Shown piece by piece: positions 9,694-22,001 of a stretch of DNA of 64,000 nucleotides (the first letter of the stretch is position 1; each line of letters starts with the position of its first letter). The notes beneath the pieces were generated by a model that was given only the letters and a program-made list of their open reading frames with translations, had not been told where the DNA came from and did not search any database. A program made the translations under genes and the position numbers. Source of the DNA: Buddleja alternifolia (Eukaryota; Streptophyta; Magnoliopsida; Lamiales; Scrophulariaceae); assembly GCA_019426215.1 (NCBI GenBank), contig CM033396.1, positions 22,893,101 to 22,957,100 on the forward strand. Reading direction: 5' to 3'.

Positions 9694-11242
9694 TGTTGGT
9701 CCCAAGTGGCATACGAAAGGGTCTAGAAGGGGGAGGGGGGTTGAATAGACCCTGAAGTCTTTTTCGACTTCAAAAAATTCGTATTAAAAGGATTTTGGAC
9801 GCTTGAAGTGTCTAACACTTGACTTAAGCGTTTACTTAAAATATAGGCGCTTTGGTGAAGCGTCTAACGAAGACTATTTTTAGAAAGTTAACTTAGATTT
9901 CAAGACTTGAATACTACAACCAAATAGGTTTGAGCATTCACTTCTTTGATCAGTGTTAGCACAGCGGAATGATTTTTGGAGTCTTCTCTTTGAAAGCTTT
10001 AGCGTCACAGAAAGTGTATTTAGTTGCTTAGCATTTGATTAAGTTTTACTTTATCAGTTTATGATATGACAATATGAATGCTGAAAGTAAAGTAAAGAAC
10101 AATATTTGAAAGGTTCGTTGGGTGGTGTAATCCCAACTACGTCCTTCTTCTCCTCGAACACTTGGAGGCAATCCACTAAAATGATTCTCAAAGAATCACA
10201 CAGAATCTTCTACAAATTAGGGAGAGATGGATGTCGATGACTTGAGCTCCTTGATCACACAGATTTCTGCTCCAAATCACTTCAATCCCCTTGCTTCTTT
10301 CACCCAGAAATGTGGCAAGTATCCAACTTCGACTTCACACAGATCGCGAGGCTTGGATAGAGGTTTTTCTAAACGGTTTGTTTGATTTTGATAAAGTTCA
10401 AACAACTAGGAATATCTCAGTAGTAATGTGGGTTTCTTAGAAAAGAATGTTTGAGATATTGGTTGACTGTCTCAGGATTTGAAGGAAAGCAAAGAGAATA
10501 TTTTCTTGAAAGTTTTGGCTTTTCTGAGATTGTAAGGAATGAGACTTCAATGCAACAGCAATTCGACTTGATAATTGTTCTCTTTGTTTGGCTTGTTGTT
10601 GAAGTCCTATTTATAGGCATTCTTGAAAAAAGTGTCCGTTTGACACATGCACTAGCGAGTGTCTCTCACTTTCGCGAGTGAACAACTTTTGTCCTTTTTC
10701 CTGAAAATCTGCTGCACAAAAGTTGGTGCTGCAGTCTTTGAATAGTTGACAGTCCAATAGGGTGGCTTCTCCGTACGTCTGAAAGTGCTTATCACATTTA
10801 ATGCTCTTATCAGCATTTAATGCATTTGAATTAAATGTCCGTTGGCATTTAATGCTTTGAGAATATTTGCATTAAAACTCCTTCTGAACTTAGAAATAAA
10901 TTCAGGTGAAATTAGTCATTGATAGACGCTTATTCAACCTTGAATCACTTCTATCCTATAGGGTGACGCTTGGTGTAGCAGGTCATTCTATACTCTTGGA
11001 ATCTTCATCTTTATTCAGACTTCAAGCGCTTGAGTCTTCAAACTTTACTTCTGATAAACTCACTCAGAACAAATCAGACGCTCAGTCTAAGACAACTTAA
11101 CCTAACAATCTAGAATAAAAATAAAACAAAGCCTATTACAAATCTAACGCTTCAAAGCTGAAAAACAAACTTACATATTTTGGGGTCTAACAAAAAAGTC
11201 CTAATTGTCATTATCAAAACATCTAACATGAAATTGCTAACA
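9694..11242 (-). repeat. 5' LTR of SIRE-like A
   Basis: The 1549-bp LTR has ends TGTTAGC..CCAACA on the minus strand. It is related along its length to the second SIRE-like LTR (57572-60817 minus its inserted solo LTR), which sets both borders. The sequence TTGGTCCCAAGTGGCATACG near one end is shared by both. It should hold the element promoter and polyadenylation signal, though no TATA box is called here. Confidence 0.82.
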
Positions 11243-12130
11243 AAAGATATTGATTATTGAATCTTTTCTGAAAGTAAGTTCTAAAAGGTTAATAGGTATA
11301 TACTACTGGCTTGTTAATGTCATATGTTGGTAAAGTTACATGAGTAACGTACATGTGATCATCATCTCAATTTTCCAAAATGGGCTTGAAAAAGGAAAAA
11401 GGTGCCCCAATTGCACGAGGTAGCAATACGTGCGGGCCATTGGGTTGCCATAATCCTTTTTAGTCTGAACCCATAGATAATATGTTGACTAAGCTCAACA
11501 TGGAAGAATGAAAAGGCAATTCATCCTGTAAAGCATAAACTGAAAGGTAGGTGCGATTCTATGAGTTTTAATAGGTGTTGACTAATATAAAGTCAAACTC
11601 CTATTTTGATCCAATAGATTGGATCGGTGTTGGTTATTGTATAACAACATGGGAAAATTGGAACTAGAAGCTCTAGTCTTAAGATATGAACTTAAGTGAT
11701 GATTGAGGATTTGTTTTATACCAAATGGGAAAGTAAAGGCTGAGGATGTCTCTTGAGAAGAGATAGAGACTAACTCTACCATTTAGGTCACGCATGAGAA
11801 TGCGGTGATAAAATGTAGTTAGATAGGTGAACCTATGAGGTTTTGCCAATCGAATATCGAGTACATAAGTACTATGATTATCGATAAGGGTGTATGCTCT
11901 TAAAAAGGAGAAAAGGTCTCAGCAACTATCTAGACATACCTAATGACGAAGCGAATAATCTAAGAGATTATTTGATCCGAGTCGACGTCCGAGTGGAACA
12001 AGTCAACTCGACGGAAACGCGGCAAACCACTTTTCACCAAACCCTTGAGTAGTAGTTGTGATCAATAGGTCATCTGGACGATGGACCTGTGTGGGAACAG
12101 TAAGCTCTTGGGCAAGTGGGAGATTGAAAG
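11243..12130 (+). mobile_element. 3' non-coding end of a plus-strand copia-type element (E)
   Basis: No protein domain is recognisable in these 888 bp. The assignment comes from the right edge, where a purine tract AAGTGGGAGATTG (about 12115-12127) precedes a TGTT LTR start, as in Angela-type elements of this window. The left edge is the insertion point of SIRE-like A. The body could be an untranslated 3' leader or part of a non-autonomous element. Confidence 0.5.
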
Positions 12131-14288
12131 TGTTATGTGCCCAGCGCGCCATCTGTTGGCTTGAACATTAACAATGTGTCAGTCTTATCATTAAGATTAC
12201 ATCAAACCTGTTACGGAATGCTTCTTTCTTGTTATAACTAATGATAGTATAGATAAAGATCCCATGGATTACATATGGTTATGGTTAGGGAAAACATATG
12301 GAATGCTCTCAAAGACCGTAATCCTAAATATTGTTCCAAGTCATAGAGGCTGTGAGATGTGGGATATCACTGGCCTCGTCAAGACTTGTTCATACATGTA
12401 ACTCTTCCGAGAGGTCGACGCGTTCCATTGTCGATGTCTTGTATGGCAGTCCAAGTATGAAGATTCATACTAGATTATGGAATTGAACGGCCCCGCAAGG
12501 ATTCCTCGTTGATGCTGTCGAACTTGGAGTCCTTAGATTTTCGTAGTGTGAGATAATCCTTAGACCTAAGATGTCATTGGAAAGGGTGCTACCCACTCTG
12601 CTTTGATATGCACGTGCACTCCAGGAGAGGATGTTAGGTATAGTCTGGTAGTTACCGCGGAACAATTGACAGTCGGAGGGGATTCATCCAGGGTCACGAG
12701 TACCCGGTATTTCCATTGTTGTTGAGTGAAGCTGAATGATCGAAAAGTCTCTGGCTAGAGCATCGTCTTATAGAGGGGTTGGTGATCCCTGCTTAGAAGA
12801 CCGGATCATTAGTTGAACCAACATAGTCATGGTTTCCAAGGCTAATAGGGTTTCAACCGTCGCCAAACCCCAGATCTTAGACGGAAAAAGATGAAGGGAT
12901 TCGACTCACACAAAGATCGAAATCTAGAGAGGTTTACATTTTCATTGTTAACATCTAGGAAGTCGTGGCGACGTTGCTAGATATCGAACCGGGACCAATA
13001 GGTGCCTTAGGTTAATTGGTGAAATTAATCCAAGGCCTAGTTAATTATTATGAATAACTAATCTAGCCTATGGAAGGACTTATTATTAGCTTGTTAATGA
13101 GCCTAAGGGGTCACACACAATACTTAGTGTAGTACCTATTGGTTAATTCTTTGTGAATTAATGAAGAGATTAATTAATTGGAATTAATTAATCGGGAAAG
13201 GAAAAAAATATAGTGGTCTTAATTAATTAAAGTCTTATAATTTAATATTGAATTATTAAATTGGGAAAGACTAGTTAATTAATTAGTGGTCTAATTAATT
13301 AATATGTGAAAGAGAAAATAAATATATATATAGAGATATAGATATATGCATATAGGCGTGTATATATATATGTACAGATTTGATGGAGGATTCTCAATCT
13401 TGTTCACCAAGTCTATATATATATATATATATTTATATTTAATATATCTATCCTATAATATATTTGGTAGATCTATTCTAATTAAGTAGGTAACTAATTG
13501 ATATGGAGAGATCTTATGAATATATATTAGGATAAATATTGAAGATATGAAAATATCTTATTTGATAAGATATGATATATTTGATATGTATCAAATATAT
13601 GGAAATATCTTTTAGTTGGAAAGATATCCAATTAATTAGGGAAAAGAGTTTGAGAAAGAATGGAAACTAAATAAAATAACATAAATATATATATCACACG
13701 TGTGAACACACACACTAAGGCGTGTGTGTGTGTGTTGGGCGTGTATGGCTATATATGTGTATGTGTGTGTGTGTGTGTGCGTGTGTTGTTTTATTTTTTT
13801 AAGGTATCATTCAACTAATTTTTAGTTTCTCTCAAGAAGTTTTAAGATGAAAACAAGGTTTTAAGTTTCAATACTTTCTCTCCAACTCTTCCACCTCTTT
13901 CACAATATTCTTCCAACTAATGTGTTGAGTACGAAGAACATCAAAATATATTCCTACCCAATTTTCATAAGCCAAGATTCGATATTCTCCTTGCTAGCAC
14001 TGGTAGAGATAATCGAGGGTACGAGCTAAGGTGTGGATAAACTTAGAGGCGCAACACTTGGGGCGCTAGGGCAAACCCATCAGGAGAAGTGTAGCAGGGA
14101 GTTGCTTAAAAAAACGTTGCTGATTTTTGGTCTTCAAGAGGTAAACACGAGTAAACTAATTTTTAGGATAGTTTTGAATCCGATAGTACCATGTCTACGT
14201 AGTCCTAATTTCGGGGATGCCGCTTTAATTTTAAAATTATTTGTCTTCCGCTGCGCCGGCGTCCCTGGGGGTTGTACCAATCCCAACA
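12131..14288 (+). repeat. 3' LTR of plus-strand copia-type element E
   Basis: This begins TGTTATGTGCCC after a purine tract and ends CCAATCCCAACA, where sequence switches sharply to an Angela-type LTR. The length of about 2158 bp is large for copia. It contains AT and GT microsatellites (13413-13432 TA; about 13757-13788 GT) and small AT-rich duplications. The 3' part has TCTTCCGCTGC near the end, as in the Angela LTRs. Borders are inferred without a second LTR copy. Confidence 0.55.
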
Positions 14289-15258
14289 ATGGGTATTTAC
14301 TCTGTGACTGTCAATGATTGGATTAGTGACCATAATAGTATACGTGAGCCTTAGACCTGAGAGTTCATGATCAATGTACTTGTACTATTGAATCTGTTAC
14401 TAGAGTAGTTAGGCCCAACTCACCCTTTGGTGAGGCCGACCTCGAGGTGCGATCTCAATGAGTCAAGTAGCACTTATTCAATGATCGCCAAGATGAGATT
14501 CACTGTCTCGATAGTAAACGAGAAAGTATCCTGTGCGATCATAGGCATATAAAATTATAAGTCTTTGGCCAAAGCAATGAAACTAACTCATGTGGGACAT
14601 AGAGGGTAGTTTGGTAATTTCATCATGCTATGATCAAATGCACAGTATCAAGTTTTGTGAGTTTGACATAAACCATGACTTTTACTTGATCGGGATACAT
14701 CAGTGTAGGGCTTATACACATATGGTATTTATGGTCCAGAGGTTCGTAAATGATTCATTCATTTCGTACTCAATTGAGTTATGATGTGAGTCCACGACAC
14801 TGATTAGGTGACACTCACATCCTTTGGTAATTCCTCCCATTGCCAATTGATACGAACGTAAAGAGTCGCGCTATAAGAAACGAGCATAATTTTTTTTGTG
14901 TTAATCTTTTAGAAAGATATAATTAATTGGACGCATTGATTTATTGGTTAAATCAATAAATTAAATACTTAATTTAATTAGATTAAATTAGTTATTTAAT
15001 TGGAAAATTAATTAAATAGAATTAATTAATTAATATATATTGGATTTAAATGAGATTTAAATTAAATATATATTAAAAGGTGGGATAAGTTGACTGGGCC
15101 AACTTAAAGCCCATCCACGTCCGAATTGGAGCCCTAGGGGGCGGCCATAATGAGAGTCCAAGGAGACTCCAACTTGTTAGTTAAGTCATTAGAGTTACAA
15201 GGGAACTCTAATGCTAACAAGTCATTCTAACCTTAGTTGCATAACACACAAAAGGAGA
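14289..15258 (+). repeat. Truncated Angela-type LTR fragment, plus orientation
   Basis: This is recognisable as the reverse complement of the Angela-type LTRs at 41550-43207 and 49741-51413. For example, ATGGGTATTTAC...GTCAATGATTGGATTA matches the complement of about 42770-42810, and the later CTTTGGCCAAAGC matches the complement of about 42520. The first part of the LTR is missing where LTR E abuts. The last part is replaced by the direct repeat at 15259. It is opposite in orientation to the other Angela copies. Confidence 0.75.
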
Positions 15259-15650
15259 AATACTTCCTAGGCTTTTTATGTTTTGTTTTATTTAATATTA
15301 GGATCATTTTCCAATTTAGTTTCAAAATTATATTTTATTTGATTAGTTATGAAAAATGTATCCAATATTATTTCTATGTGGTTCGGCAATTTCCTACGCC
15401 CACGGGTGAAGATAAGAGAATTTCATTATTAACAAAAGAGGTACAGAGTACAAAGTATGTCAAAAATTCTTACTAAACCTAATTCTCAATTTTTTCGTAT
15501 ACATATAACGTACCGTACTGCGGGCCCCCCGTGCAATCCTTCGGCTACCGAGCAAACGAAATGCATGTATATCACAACAATCTCACTCCCGCTTAGTATA
15601 ATTCCTGGCTCCGTCCCTGTACCTCGCCTCCTCCATCTATTCTGGAACTT
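15259..15650. repeat. Dispersed direct repeat, left copy
   Basis: A segment of about 390 bp from TACTTCCTAGG to CCATCTATTCTGG recurs at 15919-16312 in the same orientation with roughly nine of ten bases identical by eye. It carries the sequence CACGGGTGAAG and a GC-rich core near 15520-15540. No coding similarity was recognised. The short plus-strand frames are not convincing. Confidence 0.8.
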
Positions 15651-15918
15651 TTTTCTTTCTTTTTTAATGAGTTTAAATTATTTTTTCTATTTTCTGTTTT
15701 TTCTGAATATTTTTTTATTTTTTGCATTTTACAGAATATTTTTTTGCTTTTATTTATTTTGTTTTTCCATTTTTTCTGATTAATCAATACCTTTTTTTTT
15801 GGGGAATTTTTGACTTTTTCAGTGTTTGATTATTTATTTAGTTAGCTATATTTTGTTTCTATCCAATAACGATGATTGTCATTTTTAATTTGAAATGTCA
15901 AAAGTGATATTAGTCAAA
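15651..15918. other. T-rich spacer between the direct repeats
   Basis: This is a T-rich pyrimidine stretch of about 270 bp separating the repeat copies. It has no gene and no convincing terminal repeats. Confidence 0.6.
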
Positions 15919-16312
15919 TCATACTTCTTAGGATTTTTATGCTTTGTTTTATTTAATATTAGGATCATTTTCCAATATAGTTTTAAAATTATATTTTATT
16001 TGATTAGTTATGAAAAATGTATCAAATATTATTTCTATGTGGTTTGGCAATTTCCTACACCCACGGGTGAAGGTAAGAGAATTTCATTATTAACAAAAGA
16101 GGTACACAGTACAAAGTGTGTCAAAAATTCTTACTAAACCTAATTCTCAATTTTTTCGTATGCATATAACGTACCGTACTGCGGGGCCCCCATGCAATCC
16201 TTCGGCTACCGAGCAAACGAAACGCATGTATATCACAACAATCTCACTCCCCCTTAGTATAATTCCTGGCCCCGTCCCTGCACCTCGCCTCCTCCATCTA
16301 TTCTGAAACTTT
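15919..16312. repeat. Dispersed direct repeat, right copy
   Basis: Second copy of the 15259-15650 segment, offset by about 660 bp, with scattered substitutions and a few single-base gaps. Both copies are followed by T-rich DNA. It could be an old pair of short LTRs or a tandem duplication. No target duplication or TG..CA ends could be assigned. Confidence 0.8.
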
Positions 16313-17740
16313 TTCTGATTTTATTTCTCTCTTTATTTTGTTTTCTTATTTTTGTTATTTCTTATATTACTAAAATTTTTATAGATTTCTGTGAGTTTTT
16401 CTTTCTGAACTTTATAAATAATTTGATGTTTTTCATAGTTTTTCTGCATTTTTATCATTTGTCATGAATTTTTTCAATCTTTCCAAACCTTTCTTTCGTT
16501 TTTTTGTGGATTTTGTGGATTAAATATCATAAGATTAAAAACTTCTAATTTTTAGCTACAAAATCCAGCAGATTGGAGTAAATGATAGAATGGGTGATGA
16601 ACTTTTTCCCTTTTTCTTCTTTTGTTTTTGCTTTTTGTAATTGAAGGAAATTGAAAAAAAATTGGTGTACAAAATATGAATTTGGACATAACAGTCATTC
16701 CAACAAAAAGTTGACATCGTTAGGAATTAGTAACAGCAGATTAGCAATAGGGAGCGTGTGCAAAATTTATACTAACACAAGGGGGGCACCACGCAATAAA
16801 ATTAACATATGATATTTTGATGCAAGTTTCGCATATCACATGGGGATCATATGCAATTTACACTATAATTGCTTGTTTAAATAAGGGTAAAATACACTTT
16901 GTCCCCTTAACTATAACCCTCATAACAAACACCTTTCTAAGCTGTTAAAAGATGCACTTAGTCCTTCTATATTATAGATTGTCTTAATTATCTTTAACCA
17001 TTATCATTCTTCTTATTTTTTCATTTCTCCACTATTTTTTTTCCTTTTCATATTTTTTTTATTATATACATTAGTTAAAATTTACGCGATATAATAATTG
17101 GTAATATTTTTAGCACTAGCGTTAAATTAATTCGGTGACAACATGTTATATTAATGTTCGACAAAATTTAAACAATGGATTAATTCCAAAACAAATTTAA
17201 TATCTTGTATGTATATCTTGATAATGATATATATATGCACTTTTAATACTCTAATTTACTTATAATATATGTCTGGATTAATTGAATTCAAACAAGCCAT
17301 ATTTTGACAACATATATATGTATTTTTAATACTCGAGTTTACTACAATATATATTTGAATTAGTTCCAACATATATTGTAGTAGATTGGGGTATTTAAGA
17401 TACTTATATATTGTCGAAATATTAAATGAGATTGTATCTTATTACTTTGGTAATGCATTTTATTTGTTTTAATAATACATTTAATTAATTGTTTTAATAA
17501 TACATTTATTTGTTGCATCAATATTAATCGACTGAATTGTGAAGATGTTTAAAAAAGTGTGCAATGGAGCAATACCTCAAACCATTAACTATGTAACTAA
17601 GTTATTTCCAGAGGTGTTAACGGTAACTCGGTAAGTGGGTTTTAGGTTCATCGTACTCACAAAGTTATAACAAATTCATTTAATTATAACTACAAAAGCA
17701 CATATTTTATTTTATTTTTGTTTCCAAAAGAAGGGTACTA
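16313..17740. other. AT-rich intergenic stretch
   Basis: No gene, RNA or structured repeat could be supported. The segment 16885-16990 has the wording of degenerate plant transposon sequence, but no borders were found. Confidence 0.6.
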
Positions 17741-17750
17741 CCCCAATGAC

Positions 17751-18671
17751 CTAACTCGACAGACCCGAGTTTAAGGTCACATTTCTATTCCAAATAATGT
17801 CTGCCCGATCTTGTTCCAAAATAACATAGAGCCCACGAGGCACACTCGTAAAATACATAAGGACATGCTCAAGCCCATCATTGGCTAACGTATCCACTGC
17901 TTTGTTCGCCTTTCTCCAAATATGAGATAATTTGACTTGCCACGGAAGGGTTATTTTATCCCGAATTTTTGTAATAATCCCGTAGTAAAGGTGAGTCGGA
18001 CTACCATTTCTAATACCATCCACAGCTTCCCACCAATCACTTTCAACTTCAATGTTTCGAATCCCTTTGTCCCATGCATACGTGAGTCCTTGGAGAATAC
18101 TCTTCAATTCTGCATCTAGGACCGAACATGGCTCAATAGAGCCGGCAAATCCTCCACACCAATTACCATCAGAATCTCTTAACAATCCACCAATGGTCGC
18201 CAAGTCAGGATGTTGAGATTGTCTCCTATGCATGGAGGCATCGACATTCAGCTTTGTCCAACCGTTCTTTGGGCGAGTCCAACCTACTTGAATAGTCTCC
18301 GTAAGAATCTCGGGGTCCTCTTTAACCAGATGTTTCATCTCTTCTACCCAAGCTCGGATCCGATCTAGAGACACCGTGTGGCGAGAATCCTCCTCATTGT
18401 GTAAAGATTTGTTACGTTCCTGCCACAAAATATTAATTGTCTCAGTAAAAATAATAGACCAATCGCCACCCCATGCATACCAGTTAGCCGTTGACGTAAT
18501 ATTCCAATCTAACCACTCCACCAGATTTAGAGAGAAAAATTTTGTGAGATAGCGAGGAGAAACGAGTTGCCGCCAAATATTGACCGTCCAATCACAATCG
18601 CGGAGAGCATGAAGCGCCGTCTCATCATGATGATCACAAAAAGTTACAAACGGAATCAGAACGAATGCCAC
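17751..18671 (-). pseudogene. LINE RNase H-like domain with zf-RVT remnant
   Basis: The first part retains a zinc-binding-like CDHHDETALHALRDCDWTVN segment typical of the domain that follows plant LINE RTs. From about residue 125, WTKLNVDAS and the later IGGLLRDSDGNW, LDAELKSILQGLTYA and VESDWWEAVDGI motifs match the RVT_3-type RNase H fold, including the D, E and D positions. HIWRKANKAVDTLAN closes the domain. The upstream frame is interrupted by stops (18672-18929), so the ORF2 chain is broken. Confidence 0.85.
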
Positions 18672-18929
18672 GACGTAAAAGAGCAGAGTTTGTTAAAATA
18701 CGATTATGCCGTAGCAGCCACAAGAAAAATTTACGTCTATGAGCAACCTTAATCTGCCAAAGATGTTTCCACATACTCATGTCATCATTAAGGTTATTAT
18801 CCATTCAACCCGTGGCCAAGTCATATCCACCCTTACAAGAGTATATGCCTTTGTTGGAAAGGGTCCAGTTTGACTATTTAGGTCAATATTGGCCAACTCT
18901 TGCATAATATCACTTCCCGAATCCGGAAG

Positions 18930-19655
18930 TTAATTCCATTTCCAACCGACAACTTCACTCCAGTAGCTAGAGACCGTCCGATTCAAGTCTAATTCGGAAG
19001 GAGTGATACCGGTGTACTGCCTCAAACTCGAGTGGCCCAGCCAGATATCGTGCCAAAACTTAATCGTTTGACCATCACCGATTTTCCACCGAATGCCGCG
19101 TGCAAGGATAGGAGATGCCGCTTGTATGCTACGCCACATATGAGAGGTTGTATTTCGAGCTCTTGCACGGGTACGGTAAACATATTTATGCCGAAGAACT
19201 TGGACCCTTAGCTTGGTATCTTGAGTTAAGAGTTGCCAGCCAAGTTTCCCGAGGAAAGTTAGATTCACAGCTCGAGTATCCTGAATACCAAGGCCCCCAT
19301 GAGTTTTACGTTGGCAAACTTTGTCCCACGATAAGAGATGCATTTTACGGACCTCCTCCGAGCCCCCCCAAAGAAATTGCCGATTAGCTCTGTCAATTTG
19401 ATCGCATATGCCAGCTGGAATTTGACAAGTCTGCATACAATAGGAGGGAATAGTTGTAGTTACCGATTTTATAAGAGTTGTACGCCCAGCTATAGCTAAA
19501 TTTTTCCTCCGCCAACCATTTAATTCTCTCTTGACTCTGTCCACAAGAAATCTATAATCTTTGATACGGACTCTAGAGTGGTGCATCAGAGCTCCAAGAT
19601 ACCTGCCCAATCGTGAGTAATTTGGAGGTTCGCCCGACCGGCTACAAGAGCACAT
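18930..19655 (-). pseudogene. LINE reverse transcriptase C-terminal part
   Basis: The frame carries RYLGALMHHSRVRIKDYRFL, WRRKNLAIAGRTTLIKSV, IPSYCMQTCQIP, FLWGGSEEVRKMHLLSWDKVC and GGLGIQDTRAVNLTFLGKLGWQLL. These are hallmark blocks downstream of the catalytic FADD box in plant L1 RTs. The RT active site would be upstream (right of 19655) and is not present. Confidence 0.88.
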
Positions 19656-20322
19656 ACTTTAGTTCATCGAGTCTCTCCCTTAAATGGTGATATGTAGTCC
19701 GTTTGCATTTCTAATCCTTAAACAATATATATGTTTTGAAGTTATTTCTTTGGTCCTTAGTAAATTTTTAATCGACCTTTTTTATGTTTTGAATGTGACT
19801 CAATTTTGGAAATCTGTTTGGTAATATAACATTTACAAATTATAAGAGTTTCCAAATGCATGTGCTTTAACTTCATATTCAAAATCATATAACAGATGAT
19901 ATTTTTTGAAAGGTAAATTCGAAAATACTTAAAATTTGTTAAGTTTTTTAATGATTTGGGGTCATATATTACCTACACTTGATAAAATAATATCGCAAAA
20001 TAAAGGCCCTCAATTCGAGAAATAAGTAGCAGCTATTGCCAATTTGCCTTGATCTTCTCTTGCTATGTGATGGAGTTTACAATACTTTTTTCAATTCTAT
20101 CATTCTACCTTTAATTTTTAAGAAAAGAAATTTAAGAGATATCATTTTTTTTTAACTTTTATAGAAATATTGTTTGATTGTATTATAAAAAAAATTACAA
20201 ACATGTTTTGGTTTAAATTAAACATTTAAAAAGTGATGATACATGCATTTCTTTTTCTTTCAAAAGAATGTATTTAATTATAGCATAATTGTTATGTTTT
20301 TGATATAATATCCGTACATAGC
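19656..20322. other. AT-rich spacer
   Basis: No gene or repeat is supported between the LINE and the next LTR element. The last bases form the left target duplication of that element. Confidence 0.6.
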
Positions 20323-20327
20323 ACGTG
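20323..20327. repeat. Left target-site duplication ACGTG
   Basis: Five bases directly before the LTR start, identical to 25154-25158. Confidence 0.92.
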
Positions 20328-21266
20328 TGTTTACACTATAAAATAATTTGGGCTATCGAATTACAAAGCCCAAATAACCCAAATTATAGGCATTCGAAAA
20401 GAAAGAAGGTAGGTCCAGACAAGGCCCATTAAATCCAGAAAATGGCAAAAACACGGCTGAATTGACAAAAGTCCAAAAATTGAATCTGAAGAAATAAAAT
20501 GAAGTACAAATAGTCAATAATCTGCAAAGACGCGCTAATTTGAAGATTTTGAAAGAGACAGTTGGATGCAGTTGACGGCAGTTCCCAAAAAAAGAGGAAC
20601 GTGGGTTGAAGACGGTTTCCGAAGACAAGATATATAAGAGCCGCGGAGAAAAGAGAAGGACATCACAAGATCATCAGACTTCTACATTTTCATTCTCTTA
20701 GAATTAACTCTAGTTTTATGAGTAGTTTTAGCATAATGTAGGAGTAGATCGTAGCATAATTTAGGAGTAGCCGTAATGTAATTTAGTATTAGACTCGATG
20801 AAATTTGCCTCCAAGGCATGTATCTGCATTTGCTTGTAATCTTCACGATCGAAGAATCCATGGAGATATATATATTTAAGCTTTTAAATGTTAATTAATT
20901 GCTTGAATTTCAGTATATCTTTTTGGGCTGTTGAGATATGTTTATATTTTGCATTCGAACACAATAATCAGCATTTAATTAAAGGCTGAAATCACCAAAT
21001 AGCGTAATCGAAGACTCTCATGGAGGTATAAATTATCCTTTGTTCAGATTTAAGTATTTGATAGGTTAATTTTATCTTGACTTGAGTTGTTCGATTCATT
21101 TGTCTTCAAATTCGAAATCAATAATAAAGAGTTAATAGAAAGACGTAGAACCACCATTAGCACATTTAGGCAGGGTTGATAGATAATTCTAAGTTGAGAT
21201 TATCGCGAGGCAGGGATCGTCTACTCGAAATCCCTCCTTATTCTAGTCTGTTTTTCACGCAAAACA
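20328..21266 (+). repeat. Left LTR of the pol-less element
   Basis: Starts TGTTTACAC and ends GCAAAACA, 939 bp. Compared with the right LTR it lacks about 25 bases near 21005. That gap lies between two ATCGAA repeats, consistent with a short-repeat deletion. GATATATAAGAGCC near 20628-20641 could serve as a TATA-like promoter. Confidence 0.93.
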
Positions 21267-21272
21267 GATTTT

Positions 21273-21290
21273 TGGCGACCACAGTGGGAG
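21273..21290 (+). promoter_or_regulatory. Primer-binding-site-like sequence of the pol-less element
   Basis: TGGCGACCACAGTGGGAG begins six bases after the left LTR. The TGG start and position fit a tRNA-primed gypsy-type element. The priming tRNA was not identified. Confidence 0.7.
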
Positions 21291-21500
21291 TTGGTTTCTG
21301 TAAAATCAATTTTCCAAGATCATTTAAGTCATTCTGCAAGGCCGATAATGACAGACGAGTTCACTCGTGATGACTGCACCAAGGATTTGGATATCCAGCC
21401 AGTGGCGAAAAATAAAGTCATAGCGGACAAAATGTACAAACAATTTGTTCGACTTATGAAACAAACTCTAGCAGGTGCTCGAGAAGATCAAATGAGATAA
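21291..21500 (+). pseudogene. Short ORF downstream of the primer site, possible gag remnant
   Basis: A 69-residue frame begins MVSVKSIFQDHLSHSARPIM and includes the later start MTDEFTRDDCTKDLDIQPV. Its position just after the primer site is where gag starts in related elements. I do not recognise a domain. The continuing sequence is closed by stops. Confidence 0.35.
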
Positions 21501-22001
21501 TTCAATAATCAATATCGAGCACTGGCACAAGAGTCCGCCTGAATATTTATGGCAATCGTACAAGATATTGTGGTGAGATTTTGGGTGAAATTTTCAATCA
21601 AACGTGCGACGTTTTTTCGAATATGATAAATACCCAAGTGGCATTAGCACTCGAGCCTTTAATCAATACGCATAATATTTTAGTAGAAAAATTATCTCAG
21701 TTAATGTCAATAGAACCTAGGATTTGAACCAAGACAATCAATCCAAACAAAATTCTTCTAGGATATCCTCGAGAAGCTCGAGCTCGAGATGAACGCTTCG
21801 AAGTCGGCCAATCTTCGACCCAGATACCCCTCGAGTCAACAAAATGCTAGGGGGCAACAAAGAGTGAATCAAACAAAGATGATCTCGAGAGGGTAAAATA
21901 GACCTCTAATATAAGTGTTCATCAGTGGAGGGGTAAAGGTTTACAACCCACAATGATTTCTAACATATTGCTATTTCGAGTAAAAATGATTTTCGAACAC
22001 A

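Larger units (their letters stand above)
4570..11242 (-). mobile_element. SIRE-like Ty1/copia element A (5' LTR to RNase H)
   Basis: On the minus strand the order is 5' LTR (11242-9694), primer-binding site, Gag with zinc knuckle, protease, integrase, RT and the start of RNase H. There it is cut at 4570 by the Athila LTR. Protease-integrase-RT order is diagnostic of copia. The long gag spacer and [12 protein letters not shown] in RT suggest the SIRE/Maximus lineage. Several frameshifts and stops make it inactive. The rest of RNase H, any envelope-like ORF and the 3' LTR would lie left of the window. Confidence 0.85.
17741..19655 (-). mobile_element. 5'-truncated L1-type LINE remnant
   Basis: On the minus strand, the end of a LINE reverse transcriptase is followed by a zinc-finger-like segment and a C-terminal RNase H domain, the order of plant L1 ORF2 proteins. 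Endonuclease and catalytic RT parts are missing, as expected for a 5'-truncated insertion. An A-rich run follows the RNase H stop at about 17700-17735 on the minus strand, but no clean poly(A) tail or target duplication was identified. Confidence 0.85.

Noticed and set aside
15237..16306. Paired plus-strand ORFs in the direct repeats as a gene family
   Set aside because: The two frames resemble each other only because the DNA is duplicated. Composition is AT-driven and no known fold is recognised.
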